Assembly (NCBI GenBank): GCA_030142905.1
Contig: JASJOG010000010.1
Span: forward strand, 571,501 to 635,500
DNA length: 64,000 nt
Direction: 5' to 3'
Source of the DNA: Heliopora coerulea
Taxonomy: Eukaryota; Cnidaria; Anthozoa; Scleralcyonacea; Helioporidae
Below, in pieces: positions 10,448-25,600 of the stretch; positions within the stretch are counted from its first letter, which is position 1; the number at the start of each line of letters is the position of its first letter. The translations under genes and the position numbers were made by a program. A model generated the notes under the pieces. The model did not search any database. It was not told where the DNA came from and saw only the letters and a list, made by a program, of their open reading frames with translations.

Positions 10448-12698
10448 TATTCTACTGGAACACTTGAAGTTGCTAATGAAAGTAGTTTCACTGCCAAGTT
10501 GTGAGTATTTTCCCTGACAGTCAGCCCAAAACTGAATTTTTACGCACAAAGCACCAAGTACCAGTAATCTGCAATCGTTTGACATAAACTTAACATAAAT
10601 AATTAGAGAAAAGAAAAAAATACAGAAACTTAGGTGGACTATATTCTAGACTTGTATAATGAATTTTCAAGTGTGAAATACTTAGCTCTGAGTCAAAGTC
10701 CAAGTCTTTTCCAGCTTAGTCCACCCTTAGTCCATTGTATATGAGTTAAGTACTTAAATCCTGACTTGAGTCCTGCTAGAATGATTGCAGTACAGTTGGT
10801 AAGCAATCCATGTGAAATTTTTTTTTAGAATGAATAGTTTAAGTGAAACTTGCCAAATTAAATACAGACTCTTCTGGAAGCACTCTTGCCAGTTTTGTGA
10901 GTCACAATTATGTTTGAGTGTGGGGTAGCTATCAAACATTTAAATTCTGTTGTGTATGGTTCTCTACTTTAAATTGTCTTGTCAAATCATTAATAATTCA
11001 TGAATTACAGTAACCAATCTATGGATGTATACTGCATCACATGTATGCATTTTGATACCCAGTGAAAACCAGTAGGAAAATCACTAGTGATCTGGATCAT
11101 ATTTCTTAATTTATTTATACAAATTGGTGAAACAATCATGCAATAAATCATTGCAAATAATTTTATGAGAAGCTAGTTCAAACACTCATTTATTGTGTTT
11201 CATCAGCAGACTCTAACCACTCAGAAATCACAAAAACCTTAGGGTTTCACCCTTAGTTTTCATTATTCTTTTCCTGTTTGGAATCCCTGATAAACTGCTC
11301 AAACTCATGTTTGAACTATTACATAATGGTACTGTTTGTTTGTATTATTTCCCCATATTTTAATTTTCTGGTGAATTCTCAGGCTTCAAATTTTATCTCC
11401 AAAATAAATAATTCTATATATATGATTAGGATTTGATGAACATGGTACCTACCTCATCATGATGATTTCTATAAAATGTGATACCTAACTTACTCTGGTA
11501 TCATAATTGTCTTAATCTTTCCCATTCTCCCATTGTATCTATGTTATGCACTAGCCCAGTTTTTGGGTCTTGTAGTTAGCTGCACTATATGTTATGATTA
11601 TACTACCAGTTATTGTATCTTAGGACAATGGGACACTGAAAAATTGCAGATTAATAGAAACTGTACAGACAAAATTGCAAACTTCTAAAAAAGGTTTGCC
11701 ATTTTTGCTCAACCTTTATGTTCTTGTTGCAAAGTAATTTGGGTAATTTGTCACTGTGTAATGTGGTTGTTGTGATTAACTGGGTTCCAAACATGTTGCA
11801 GGTTTGTTGCCCAAAGTGTTGTTCCAGCTCTCCACAATTTTAATCCTGCCCTGTATCAATGTGTATGACATTTGTTTTTGTATAAATATAGAAGTACAGT
11901 GCATGTTTATTTCAAATAAAGGTTCATAATTCCACAGATGCCAGAAATATCTTCTGGTGTAAACTGTGGTTGCCCTTTTCAAGTATCAAAAATGTCAGAG
12001 GAGTTCACTTTCCTTTGGAGACTTTCATGTGGTGGGGCTTTTGAATGCCTGATTTCAAGTTCTTAATCCTAATGACTGTGCTACTGGTATATCAATCTAT
12101 TGAACTTATTGATCCTTAAAACTGCAGATCCTGTATGTGGGCAGATTTGGATCAATTCAGCCCACTTCCATCCAAGACCACATTTACATGTAAATGCATT
12201 TTACAGGATCTTTTTTAAATGGAAGATTGAAGGAGGTGTTCTAATATCAACCAACTCTGCTCCAGTGAGTTAGAGCTGCTTTAAACATATAATTTGAGAT
12301 TCAAAACCTGAATGAAGAATGTGTATATACCCAGCTAGTAGATCCAGATGGTAGTTAGCCAAGCCACACCCAACCTAAATTGCTTTGAATAATTTCCTTT
12401 GCCCAAAAGCTGGTATTTAAACCATTAACTCGTTCAATGCACGATCTCTGAATAAAATAACAGTCTTATGGTGTCACCTAGGAAGGAGTTAAAGGACAAG
12501 GATGCACTTTAGAATTTTTTTTGGCAAACACCAGACAATATTCAGCAAAGTGTTGGTGTCTGCCTCTTGAACGGTTAATATCCAATATAGCGGCTACAAT
12601 AAGATAGTGTGGAAACATTTGAGATAGTTGCTGCCTAGTAAAACGTCAATTCTCCTCTTATACAAGTGTTTGCCATAATTAATTACCAGTACTCTTTG
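10448..12698. other. Non-coding, AT-rich
   Basis: No gene is visible. A partial TTAA-type repeat-like stretch near 12425-12580 is the only structure noticed. Confidence 0.45.
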
Positions 12699-12706
12699 TG
12701 CATGAA

Positions 12707-13077
12707 CAGTGGTGACGCCAGGAATTTCCTGATGCAGGGGCTAACGGCCCCGACAGGGGGGCTAAACCAGAGAGGCCAGGACCATGCCTCCTTTATAATT
12801 TCCTTATTTGAAGGTCGAAAAGATCATGTTATTTTTCGCAAGAATAATTGAAACAGCTGACAAGAAAGAATTTACTTTTAGATTTGACATGATAAGTCTA
12901 TTTTATTTTTCTTCGCATGTTAGATCATTAACAAGTGCTCACAGGTTGTTCAATATATGGATGAGTTATCATCAGTGAAAATTCCCGGACGAGATGTTAA
13001 TTTTTCCCCGACAAAGAGGCTAACGTTCCTCGACGGGGATCTCTAGCCCCCTCTGCCCCCCTCTGGTGCTACCCCTG
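12707..13077. mobile_element. hAT-like MITE, 371 bp
   Basis: The ends are CAGTGGTGACGCCAGG and, read from the right, CAGGGGTAGCACCAG. The flanking 8-mers are TGCATGAA (12699-12706) and TGCATGAG (13078-13085), matching at 7 of 8 positions. Subterminal CCCCGAC/GTCGGGG motifs are mirrored. No transposase is present. Confidence 0.8.
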
Positions 13078-13355
13078 TGCATGAGGTCATAGGTAAAACG
13101 TATCTGTGGCAAAAAAAGACCTTTTATTGTTATAGTAAGAAGTGGGCTATGTATTTCAATTGTTCTAATGCAATTTAGTAAGCTAGAATATGACTTAATT
13201 TAAACTTCAGTCATAACTCTAAGTCTATTCTAAAACCAATGTACATGAATCATCATCATAGAGACCTGAATCGAAAATTTACCTGGACTTCCAGATATTT
13301 CAGTTAGCCCAATGGAAACTCCAGGTTGGTGGGAAGGGCTAAGCTGCTCTCTTTC

Positions 13356-13524
13356 AGAAAGCGACGTTTCGAGCTCATCTTCGCATCATTACTAAACAAA
13401 AGAACAAACTAAAAACTAGGTAGTGTTACATATTAGATAGTTATGTATCTGACTACACTACCTAGTTTTTAGTTAGCTCTTTTGCTTGATAGTGATGTCA
13501 AGATTACGTCGAAACGTTGCTTTT
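13356..13524. repeat. Fold-back element with two Penelope/hammerhead-like motifs facing outward
   Basis: The inner arms 13398-13425 and 13456-13483 match at almost every base. The outer arms are weaker and each contain a CGAAACGT motif: the minus strand reads GAGCTCGAAACGTCGC at about 13356-13375 and the plus strand reads ACGTCGAAACGTTGC at about 13506-13520. It ends about 50 bases before the exon that carries the FYVE gene start codon. Confidence 0.65.
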
Positions 13525-13582
13525 GATCCCTGAGTGTTCTTTAAATGTCGTCAATAATTTCTGTTGAACAGAATTTTACAAG

Positions 13583-13661
13583 ATGGGTGAAGCATTTGTG
13601 CCAGTTGATTTGGACAAGTTGTTGGATGATTTTGAAGAACAGGATTCCATCACATCTTCTG
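13583..13661 (+). CDS. ZFYVE9: FYVE gene coding exon 1
   Basis: It begins with ATG at 13583 and encodes [20 protein letters not shown] onward. The donor is GTACTC at 13662. It leaves one base of a split codon that exon 2 completes. Confidence 0.85.
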
Positions 13662-16600
13662 GTACTCTTTTTAATTATATGACAGTTTAGGAGGGTGGGA
13701 AATGTTAATACAGTAAATTGGTCTTGCTGTACATTTCATTATTAAATACGTCAAGAACATTCATTACATTAGTATAAATAATTGTAATTCTAATTAATTA
13801 TGTAACCCATGGGTACTGTGTTTCCTATTTTGATCCAGTTCTAAATTACGAACTTGGTCAGTATAACTGTGACCTTGTGTCTCTAATGCAGTGCTCTGAG
13901 GTATGGAGCCTGTAATATACTCTACCCTTTACCATTGTTACCAACTGTATGTACAGAACTCTTGCTGTACGTCAGTAAATTGGAGCACTACATTGGAGTT
14001 GCATCGTCGCAGGTTTCGTCCTCATCTGGGAGCAGGAATCTTCGTTAGGTAATTTTAGTGAGGGGTACACCTATTGTTATATACTAAGCGCCCTATGTCA
14101 TGAATAGAAACTCGTTTTATCTGTTAAATAAAGGTTTGACTTGATTAATCCACGTACTTAAAATCAAAACAATTGATTATAGATGATATAAATCAGCAAG
14201 GAAGTTCAGAGATGTAAGCGGGTCTCAGTCGATGTTGTGACTGAATAAAGTAGTGACCCCGGAGGCAAAGACAATTTGAAGTGCAGCTTAATGATAATCC
14301 ACTAGAGCCCAATATTAACAGTTTTATGGGGAAGAGTCTTGTGGACGGTCAGGAGTTGGACTTCTGCAACTTGACCTGGTTGGGTCTTGGAATGTAATCT
14401 CTGATTCAAGAGACTGTAAGAAAAAGTTAACCTACACGAAAGTATATGATTTCCTACGGCAGGGAGCGCGGAGCTGCGGGACTAGGTAGCATTTCCCTTC
14501 CTTTTTAGGCGATATTGCTTTAGTTTTTATTTCTTAAGTGGTTGTGAAAACTGGTATACGTACGTTTTTATTGAGTGAAGAGGAATTTGACTTAACTCCC
14601 TCACTGATTTTTTCCCCTGGGAATTCCCCCCCCCCCAATTTGAAAAACGTTCCGCGGTCCTTCTTCAGTAATTCGCCTACAGCAGATAAAAAGGAAGTAC
14701 CGCAGTTCTGAACGAAAGCCCGTCGTAAAGTGCTTCTCTCGAAACTCATATGTCCGCATTTTGAAGGAGCTGCGATACGGTAAAACTGCCAGGTCTGTAG
14801 GTGTTTGTCGTTGTGTCGTGGTTTTTTTCATGATTCGTCACTTCACTGCCTTCTTAGTTTGAAAGATTTTTAACGGTCATTTTGTGCAAATGAATTTTCT
14901 GCATAACTGGAACCCATAGTTTTCTACTGTACCGTGGTGTGATGGTCGTACCTTGTGGCGGGACCTGCAACGACTTGGAATGACGAAACTTTCATATTTT
15001 TACAGCTCATAATCAAGGCACATCTTCATTACTGAATGAAATTCACCCGAACGGAGTTAGTCCCAACGATTTGCCTACAAAAAATATATCTTCGCAAGAA
15101 CTTGAGACTAACTGTAAGAATTTTGGAAACAATGTTGCACGTTCGACGATGCACGATGATGTCACACCGGTTGATAACTGCAGCTCAGGTGTGAGCCTAT
15201 TATCCGTTAATACCGTTTCAAAAACAAGTATTGTCGAAGGGAATGCTGAGTCTTATTCAAAGTATGAGTCGACACTTGATGACCTTACAAGTGAAACGTA
15301 TATGGGCTCCAGCAGTGGCTCGTGCGAGAGTTCAGCAGCTGAAAAACATTCCAAGAATAACATCCACGTTAAAGAACAATTGGACCATGAGAAGATTCCA
15401 GGTGTAGACTCACGTTATGTCCAGCTCAGTAAAGACGATGAACAATGTATTAAAGACGTTACAACTGAGAATAACATGGAACAAGCTGTTAAGGTCGTTA
15501 CAACAGAGAACCACTTGGAGGAAAGGGCAGATATTTCAAGAGGAAATACATCCTTAGTTAGTGACGTTTGCCAGGATGATGATTGTGGAAGTGTGGAGAG
15601 TGCAGTAACGCGTGATGATAGCATATTGCATGCCGACGTTGCTTGTGAGAATAGAACATTTAGCGAAGGAACAAGTTCTAGCGTGCCGTTGTCAATACCA
15701 CAAGAAACTTCATCGTTGTTTTTCTCACCGGATCATTTTGCAAACGTTGCTTTGGGGGAGCAACCTCTAGGTGACTCAAACAGTTCAGTTTTTGAAGCGG
15801 AAGAATCTAATCCTCAATTAGTTACGATCAGTGAAAATAATGGAACTAACGGTCAACCAGATGGGAGGCAGCAACCATTAAGACAGTTCATTCCTGTGGC
15901 ACAAGATGCTGTAACAGAAGCTTCGTTACCTTTGAGGGATACCTGGAACATAGGGGAAACTCCGGAACCGTTTCAAATTGGTTATAGTCCACCACAATGG
16001 ATACCAGATACGGACGTCAATAGATGTATGAATTGCCAGTGTAAATTTACGATGGTTAGACGAAGGCATCATTGCCGGGGCTGTGGCAAGGTACAGTATA
16101 TTATGTTCTGACAGTTTTCTTTCAACTTTTTTCTCAAAATGTACTTTTTGTTTATAGGAGTCTCTGTAAAGTCATAAGCTTTGAAGATTTTAGCTCAATA
16201 TATGAATATCTCTGTGGAAACTTATAAAGAATTAATCAGATTGTTGAAGTACTGTAGTTAAATTGTTTTGAGCTATCGTTTAAGGTTATGAGTTTTTGAT
16301 TGTTAATAAATTTAAAAGGACCTCGTACAGGACCCTTACGAAATTTTGGGTTTTGTAAAAATGTTAGTGTATTCTTGTGGCCATGCATTTGTTAAGATTA
16401 ACGTTGACGTGCTAGCAAGAAATTCTTCGAAAACTTAGCAGCTTGTATAAGCTCAAAAAGTAGGTTAAAACATTGGTACGTCAATCATCCGTGGTTCATT
16501 GAATGGTAAAATTCAGGCATTGTGTGAACGTTTTCATTTATTAATAGGGGACTTAACAAACACTACAGTAACGTCTGCGGGAACGTGTTCTTGCAATTGA

Positions 16601-19600
16601 TTTCTACATTCAGTAGAAAAGGAATAAGTGATTTGTAGTCCCAGGAGTATTTTTAACGTCATTCTAACTCTACAAAGTTTGTGATCGAGAGCATTTCCAT
16701 AGTTTCACGGCAACGTTCGGTTGGCACTTGGAACGTAGAAGGTTTTCGGTCGTTTGAATGTTAACCAACCGACCAGGACTGCTTACAAGATTTCAGAGGT
16801 TTAAAAGCAACGTCAATAATTCAGTACAACGTCAATTATATTATTTTCGCTTTAAATATGCTTAAAATTGATCTATTTTAGGTTAAATGCCGTCGGAGTA
16901 ATACCTAGCTTAAACTCCTTAACTTTTCTTTTCTGAATTGCCTCCTATTTAAATCCTGCCCATAGTTTTTTTACATGGTATTTCACATCCCCATGGTAAG
17001 GCCTACTGCACAATCTCCCAGAGAATTATCTGGCAAAATATTAACTGCATGCATTTTTTTTATGTTCACTTTTTTTACTGAACGTACGCGTCCGGGAAAC
17101 AGCGAATGTTCAAAAACGCTAACTAGACTACTTTACGATTTTAGGTATTTTGTTCATCCTGTTGCAATTCGAAGTTCAACCTTTACTATCTAGAAAACAA
17201 ATTGGGACGTGTATGTGAAGCGTGTGCCAATGCACTCTTGCAAAGTAAGTAAATTAATTTTTCTTCAGTCAATCTATTCCTTCGAATTAGCTTCTTGTGC
17301 GAAGGGAATTACAATAAATATAGAAATACAGGGTTCAGAATATGAAGTTCATTGTGCTTTATTCTTTGAATTAGTGTGCTAAATTGGTTGAATCCTTCCG
17401 AGTCAAGGAGAATAACGATATTGTAATGAAAATTATGTGGGCGGGGGTTTGTTTAAATATCGACTTCATCCAAGAAAACATTTTTATCATTAATAATATT
17501 ACCTGCAAATATTTTTATTTGGCGTACACAATTTCTCCTGTCGTTTGGCAGAGAATATTTTACACGACAGCCTTGTAGGTGAAAGAGTGAAAAGAAAGAC
17601 GACATTGAATATTTCAACAAAGTCATTTCAACTGATAACTGTAGCATATAGCCTGCGCGAAGTTGCTATTTTGAATGCCAGTATGTACCCACTCTGTCGG
17701 CAGTAAAATGAGATCAGATAAAAAGTTGAAACTCCAGAAACATTGAAAACAGAAAATCCTTATTTACCAGCGTCTCCAGTGTAACTGTGGTTTGTCCAAA
17801 CGTCTTGGCAAAGAATGAAGTCCCAAAATATTTGTCCATATGACATGAAGTTATTTTTGATGGAGAACTCTGCCTATTGTATAGCTGATACTGTAAAGAA
17901 CCAAAGTAACTTTCTCACATTTTGTGCACAAAACTACAGGACAAGCAACCATACGAAGCCGTAATGCATCTGAGTCAAGCTCTGATGAATCAGCAATCTA
18001 TGCATACCTTAGTGCACAGCCAACTGAAGCAACAGGTAATTAAAGTACTGCAGAAGTTATTTTGCTTTCTGAGCTGCCTTGAGTCACTGTACCTAGTCCA
18101 AAAAATCAGGTACATTCCGTCAGCCAACAGCGATACAAAGAACCAAATATTGTGGAATAATAAGTGATTCACAAATTTTTGGTAGAAGAACAGTGGAGCA
18201 CCTCAGTTAACCCAGGTCAAGTGTGCCCATTTTTTCTTGTTGTCGTTCGTGGTTGGGTAATTCAATCCCAAATTACTTGCGAAGTCTCCAGGTGTCTGTT
18301 TTGACGTTTACTAAATTCCTGATGTGATGGTTCTCCTGCGGATTGTTAACCGCAACGGAAAAACTCATGTCTGATTGTCAAGTCAACCAGTTGGACTACA
18401 GCGAATAAAGCGTGTGTATGTTTGTTTAAGCCTCTCCCGACAGTATATCTCTGCAGTTGAGTAAAATCGTCTGGCGTTAGCCAGAGTAAAATAACAGAAA
18501 AGTGATTTCTCCAAAAAAGAATTAATGAATGATGAATGACTAGTAAAGTGCCACCCATGGCAAATACATATTAAAACTTATCCTCTAGGTAAGTTACATT
18601 TTTATCACCTTGTTGTGCATGCGATGCTGCGTCCTGTTCAATGTTCTTTTACTGTTGGTTGGAAGATACCTTCCAATCATTTTACTTAAGAAACCACCAA
18701 ACGGCGTGAAGGTGAAATTGGAATCGCTACCTCGTTCTCAAAGGATTGCTGTCACACCTCGCTGAACATTGGTCAAAGATTTGGTCACTGCAGTTTTAAA
18801 CTGGAATTTGTTTTCAGACAGTATACATCCTGCGTTTTCAACCCGTGTCGCGACCCCATTTTGTGACGCTATAATCTTAACGGTTAAGTCTTATGTACGA
18901 AATTTGTCACGTACAAGAACTAGGCATTACTTTTTAAACATTTTTGTAATCGCACACTAATCAGATTCGTTAATTCATTCATTACTCTCCTCATTTTCTA
19001 TTTTGGGATAGCAACGTCCCATGAGTCGGGACCCCTGTGAGCATCTAACCAATTGTAAATGTATATGACTTTTCCTCCATAAAATCGCAATTGAGGACGT
19101 TTTAACTGGTACTTCTTTGTGTTATTCGTCTTCTAAACTAGGCCCCCAGTCAGTGCAACCAACTACTTTGGGTGGTGAGACAGCACTTGGAGATGATCAA
19201 CCCTCGGAGTGTGAAGATGTGCACGTTGAAGATACGGCAATACCACAAAATGCTAGCTTACTCCCTACGCTTCCAGAAGGCAGTGTAGTTGCTACGAATG
19301 ATTCTGGTCATATGATGGAGTTTAGGGCTGCAAAATGCTCCAGTAGTTCTGGTACATCCAGCACCGATATCCCAGTCTCTTCAAAAGTTCCTCTGCCACC
19401 ACTGTTGAGAAAAACTAAAGATGGTATGCGCTTGTTAATGCAAACTTGTACCCAGATTCTTTTCACCTCTTCCTCTTCGCAGGATAAAGGACCCTGGCTT
19501 TACTGATCACGTGCCACCTAAAATCTACATGGCAAAAAACCCCAAACGTATTGAGGGAGTGGAAATATGAACGACGAAATGTTTGAACATCTTCGCTGGA

Positions 19601-22600
19601 ATCCTTCCCGTTGTTTTATGTAATTGGCACTGACCATTGTTTTCTATCGTACAGCAATCAACACTTTGAGACGTTTGTTGGTTAAAAACAATGCTTTTAA
19701 CTCAATACAACGTAGTGGAATCACTGGTTGGGGCTTAACTGTACGTCGAACTCATGATTTATAGTGTTTGTGAAGTTACTGATAGCATACATCCCCTGTA
19801 TTCTCGCAATATCGATATCGCATTCACTGTAATTAGATTCGATTGTGAGTGATGAATTCACATTATTTGATTTTTACTTAATCAAACCTTGCGATACGTA
19901 TTCGGCATTGAATCGTGTAATGTGTGTATACAATGGGAAAAGTTAACCAGTGCTTTCTTTTTCTTATTGCAGGTTTAAAAGTTGATAAGTCGCCCAATCA
20001 TCAAGAAGTACTACACCTGATAAAAAGTAAGACTTGCTTGCATCAGATGTACTTGTGTAAAAAAATGTAAAAAAAAGAATCCACGCCCACTTCAGAATGG
20101 AAATTTTGAAATAAGCGCTCACCCAATATTTTTAGTACATATTTAGCCAAACGCAGCCTGCCTACATCTGTAATTAGAGGGACATTTCATCTTTCGACTA
20201 GTCTCGTTTTAATGCCTTCATTGTTCTACAAGAAAAGTGGTATTTTTCTCAAAGTTTGTATTGATATTTCCACGTGCGCACAAAATTCTTTCATTCGCAG
20301 TATGTTCTCTTCAAACGTCTTAACAATGGCTCAAATATATATACATATATATATTTTTTAAATATACTCCTTATCTTTTTTTTGTTATTCTCTAAAATGA
20401 AAGTTTCCTCGTCAATAGAACATCATGCAAATAGGAATAAGCACTCACCTTCGTATAAGCGCCCACCTTCAAGGTCTTAAAATCAGTTTTACGCACAGTG
20501 AGATTATTCGAATTTTTACGTTAACCTCGTTGATAAGAACTGTAGATAGTTCCCCGAAACATGAAAACTGGTTGGCCTGGTGTTTGTCACAAACAAGGAC
20601 TGATGACGGAGAACTGTCACTGCAATAACGTCCAACGCAGCTTGCCCAAAAACATTTTGCATGAGAGAGCTGGTGAAATCTAATGCTTCTTCCTTGTTTT
20701 CAAAACTACGTTGTTCACAGTGCTCTACAGTTTTTCATGATTTTGCGCCGAAATGTGCGGTCAACTCGTATTCTCATTACTGTACCACTCTCAACATGCG
20801 AATGTTGTTTTTTGAAACGAATTTTCATTCGTAATGACTTTCCTTCAAAGTAATGGTGCGATTAGTATAATGATTACGAATTACATTAGGCAACTGATCC
20901 CTTAACAGTGAACAGATTCGCTTTAGGGAAGGGAACTTAAAACATGACCGCGTGAACGAAACTAAAGAGTGACCATTCGTAGAGATAATCTGAAAAGGCC
21001 ATGAGACAAGGAGGATGGGGACGAAACAACCGTTCACCTTCTGGGCCTATTTTGCTTCACTTGCATTTCCCGTACTAGAGAAGAAGAAGTTTAATGTCAT
21101 GTATACAAAAAATACATGGATAGTACACGACGTTTGGTTCAAATTAACGCATGTGCTTATCCACCTGTGATAACCATGTTATCACAGATCATATCGAATC
21201 TTTGGGAACACATTCCATAAAATAATGTCTACCTCATATGCTTCCTGTTTTGATACCTTTAGAAAGGAAAGAAACAGTGGTTTTCCTATTGAACAAGAAT
21301 TTAGTTGTGAAGGTCAAGATTGTTAAGTGTGAGTATAAAGAATATCCCTATTTCGCTAATCAGGTGCTTGGGATGTCGAAGAGATTTGAGGGAAAAGGAA
21401 TGGAATGCACTGAGAAGACCATAGAAAGGCTGAGGGAAGGGTATATGAGGGCTATAAGAAGGAAACGATTTCTCTTAAAAGAAGGGAAAGGAAAGGAAAG
21501 GAAAGTACAGTAGAAAATAGGAAAGATCGGGCGAGGAGTGAAAGGAAAAGCAATAGAAAGGGAAGGAAGGGAATACAGAAGTGCATTGAATTGGGGGAGG
21601 GGGAAGGGGCTTAAGATAACGGCAAACTAATTCAGGATAAGTCTAAATTTGAGGAGATTGTCTCAACTGTTTGCCCAAGGTTGTAGTTTGTATAGCTTGC
21701 CATATAAGCTTCCTCATTGGTACCCTGTTTGATTAAGAATTGTTAAGTATTCCCAAATGTAGTATAAGGGTTTGTGGCATGATTACATTCTATGTTCTTC
21801 ATTTTCCTTTTTAGTGAACTGTTGCGTTAAACGTAAATGCTGGTGTTTCAGTACTGAAGGGATGGGAGCTGCAGATCAGGAGGACATGGTGAGCGTAATA
21901 CTAAGTGTCAAGCTGGAGTAGCGCAGGTCACAATTGGCCCTCCTGTAGTGTCTAGCCAGATGCCAGAGTGAAGTGGCTGTACAAAAGGCGGAATTAAAGC
22001 GTACCTTTTCCCTAAAATGATTATGATTTTGTTTGTGAGGCCTTTAATATGACTCAAACTTCCGAGAAACAGGAATTTTAACGACTGCAGATGTGAAACG
22101 AACGGCAGGGGATCAGACTTTCATTCTCAGTTTGGGTCGAACGATGACGGAATGTTTTAACTTTCGTCATCTCTTGTTCCAGATTAATAACGATAACAAT
22201 TATTTTATTAATTATGAGCGGACGAGATCTTGGGCATTTCTACAGTTTGATTGGCTGCCGTCCCAGGTACTATTCTTTCATAAAAGTTGTTTACTATTTT
22301 TAGTTGATCCCAAAAACGGTCCAAGACCGTTTATGGAAACCTGGAGAATTATTTTTCGACACAAGTCGTATCGTTTGCCAGAAAGATTTTTTTCTCTGTG
22401 AAATGAGGAACTTGGTAACTATTTTGTTGTCATGGTGATAATGACTTGACGGTGTTTCTAGGTTTTTGGTTTATATCCAAGTGCGCGAAAAAACTAAATA
22501 TGAATGGACTCAGAAACGAAAACTAGATATCGAAGAAATGTTAACGCTGTTTAATCCCCTCTTAAGTGTCTTTTCAAACTAAATCAAGATATATCTTAGG

Positions 22601-25600
22601 GAAGTCCTGAATAAGCTCGGTCCATTTACAAATTTTCATTGAAGTTGGTCGTCTAAATTAGCGAAACCTTGGATTAACACTGTTCATAGTGGTGACTAAG
22701 GTTTCAACGGCTTAAATGGCGGCCATCTTCAAGTGGAGGATGTTTTCAGGTTTGCGTCATAATGTGTCTAGTAATTACGTCATAGGTGGGTGGTGTTTGG
22801 GAAAAACCTGATTTTTGTCGTTGTACTGTTGATGCTGTAAAATTGTTATTGTGGATAATGCTTAGCGGATGGTTTCAAATCACCAAATTCAATTCGAAAT
22901 TGTGATCGGATGAGTGCTTCTTATTATAAGTTGGTAGGTTATCTTTCTGGTTTAACTCCTTGTTTGTAGTAATTGCTCTGTGTGGTGGATTTGTTATTAA
23001 CGATTTTGATTGACCGTCTTCAATGTGTTTCGAAATCAGGTCAAACACGGCTTTCGCGTTTGTGATATAGCTTCTCAAAAGAATCCGTGTTTATGGAGAA
23101 AATCGGCTTTAACCATTTTAGTCCCAATCGTGCATAAGTGTACGATTTAATTTATACGAATTAGATGTATAAATAGATTGCAATAGGTTTTCAAAATGAT
23201 TGATTTTAAATTGATTGAATAATTTAAAACTCGTGTTGAAAATCTGCATGGATCTGAAGGGCTAAAGATGTAAAAATTCTGTGCTAGTTAAGATCACATT
23301 TCCGAGCTACGTCTTAATAATGATTCCCTTTGTGTTTTCCTCATCGATTACTAATGAGTTGGAGGAATTTAATTCGCAGGCAAATAAAAACTCGTTTTCA
23401 CATAAGCACCCGGCTTTTTTTTCAAAGCAAACAAATACTGCAATGTTTCTACCTAAACCTCTGATGACGATATTGTTTGATGTACATTTGTCACTGAAAC
23501 ACGCTCATCACTATCCGTTACCAATTTTAATCTATGAAATATTAGGTTGTACTTTTGGAGTATGTTCCAAAGGAATCATCAATTCCCCAGGATGTCCTTT
23601 CTCATTTCAACACAGCATTTGCTTACGCGAAACAAGGTACGTTTATGGTAAAGATAATGATATACTATGAAAATTTTCTGTTGAAAATTGCTGTAATACA
23701 TTTCCTGTTTAATGTCTTTTTACTGTAAATTTACTGTTATTCAGTTAATTTACAGTACTTTCTCTGGTGTCCAAATTAACAGACACTTCTTTAACAGTGG
23801 ACAACCACGCTGTATAATGCCTACGATGACGATAGCGATAACGACAACGACTGCGATGAACTACAAGCAAGTGCTATAACAATTAGACGAGAACCGCAAT
23901 TATGACAATTACGGCTAGTAATGATGATGATAGGATTGGGAATGGAAATGGTGATGACAATCATGATAATGACTGATATAAACACTAATGGAAACTACTA
24001 ACAATATATCAATGTACAGTCGTAGTTTATTATAGCTTGATAATCATTAAACTAATTTCAGTAATGTTATCATGGTCACTTTGTATTATATCAAATACGA
24101 GATGGAGAGTGTTTGGTTTATTACATACTGACCAATAAATTATGAGAAAGTCTACGTAAACTCGGATTAACTGATCCAAGTTTTGATGATATGATCAAAA
24201 CCTGTCTCGATTTTGATTTTCCGTTGTGTTTCCCTCAGGAATTATTGTTTTGAGACAGTATAACCGTTATTGTAAATATTTTTAGACATTGCCCTCTCCG
24301 GGTCCAATGGCTTAGCATTCGTTAAATTTGTTTTAGGTCACAGAGTAACCGATCTTGGTTACACTATATTTGGGCAACCTTTCCTAGGTTCGTTACGAAA
24401 TGCTGGATTTCTTTACATAAAGTCGTCGTTTCAGGTATTATGATATCAAGTAATGAATGCGGACATTAAATGTTCTGTTGATATATTAAGTTTTTGTTGG
24501 AAAACTACTGGCTGGTCTACGTTAAATCCTAAGCAATCCCAGTTGTTGGTTCTCGAGGTGTGGACTTCCCACTAGTTACTTCGCTTGCAAGTGAATATGC
24601 TGGTCGTTTGTGTAATTATTCATGGAGATATTAGTATTGTTGCTTTTTTCTCTGTAAGAATACAGACTTCTTTTTGTACGCATTTTCACTGCAGTTCTTG
24701 TAATGTGTTGTGTTTTGGACTATTTTTTATTAGTGCTTAGAAAATTTAATAGTACCGCCTGGTCCGCATATTTTTGGGATCCTGTTTCAAAGGGAAGAAG
24801 TTTCTTGGGTGCAGCTCTTTCCAATAAGGCTTATTCTACGACTCGGAGCTGAGTACAGATGTATGTCTGCAAGTTCGTGTGGAGAAAACATTTTTAAATT
24901 TACTAAGCATATTGTTGTCTGTACGCAATTTATGTGGGATATTGATTTTGAACGTATGATGATAATGACACGAAATCACTCTTGTTAAACGATTTTTATA
25001 AAGCCAAAAGGGTCAGGGAGCAGCTGAAACGTACTAGATGATAAACTAAAAGTTTCTTATCTAGTACGTTTTGGCAGTTCCATGACCGTTCTAGATTTTG
25101 CGGCGTGTTTTGGTGTGGTCGTCGTAATTCTTCGTCATGTTAAGAACTCATTTAAATGACACAATTGTCGTTTCTTATAGAATTTAATATTCTGTGGGTT
25201 TCCTCGTCCTTATCATCTCACTTAGTGTATTGAAGCTGCATAAATATTGCATTCCTGAGCAGACATGGTACTTTCACTTACCATTCAGATACGTTTAGTA
25301 AAATATTGGACTAGAGTACTGTAGGTCGCGACGTTGGAAAATACTCTAGTTAATAGTTACACTATTTTTTCCCGCGATTGCTTGACATATCTCAATGGAT
25401 TGCATATATTTATGTCGTGTTCTTAACGGTATCATTTAGATTACCCTAGCCCTTTGTGGAGTGTTAGAGACCGAGAGCCTTTATACGGTGAGATTGGACA
25501 TACAATCATGGATCTATTGGCTGTAAGTTTACCAAACCAGTCATTTTTTTAATACAATAAAGTAAATATATGGGAAACCATTTTTTGTTATCACTGCCTC

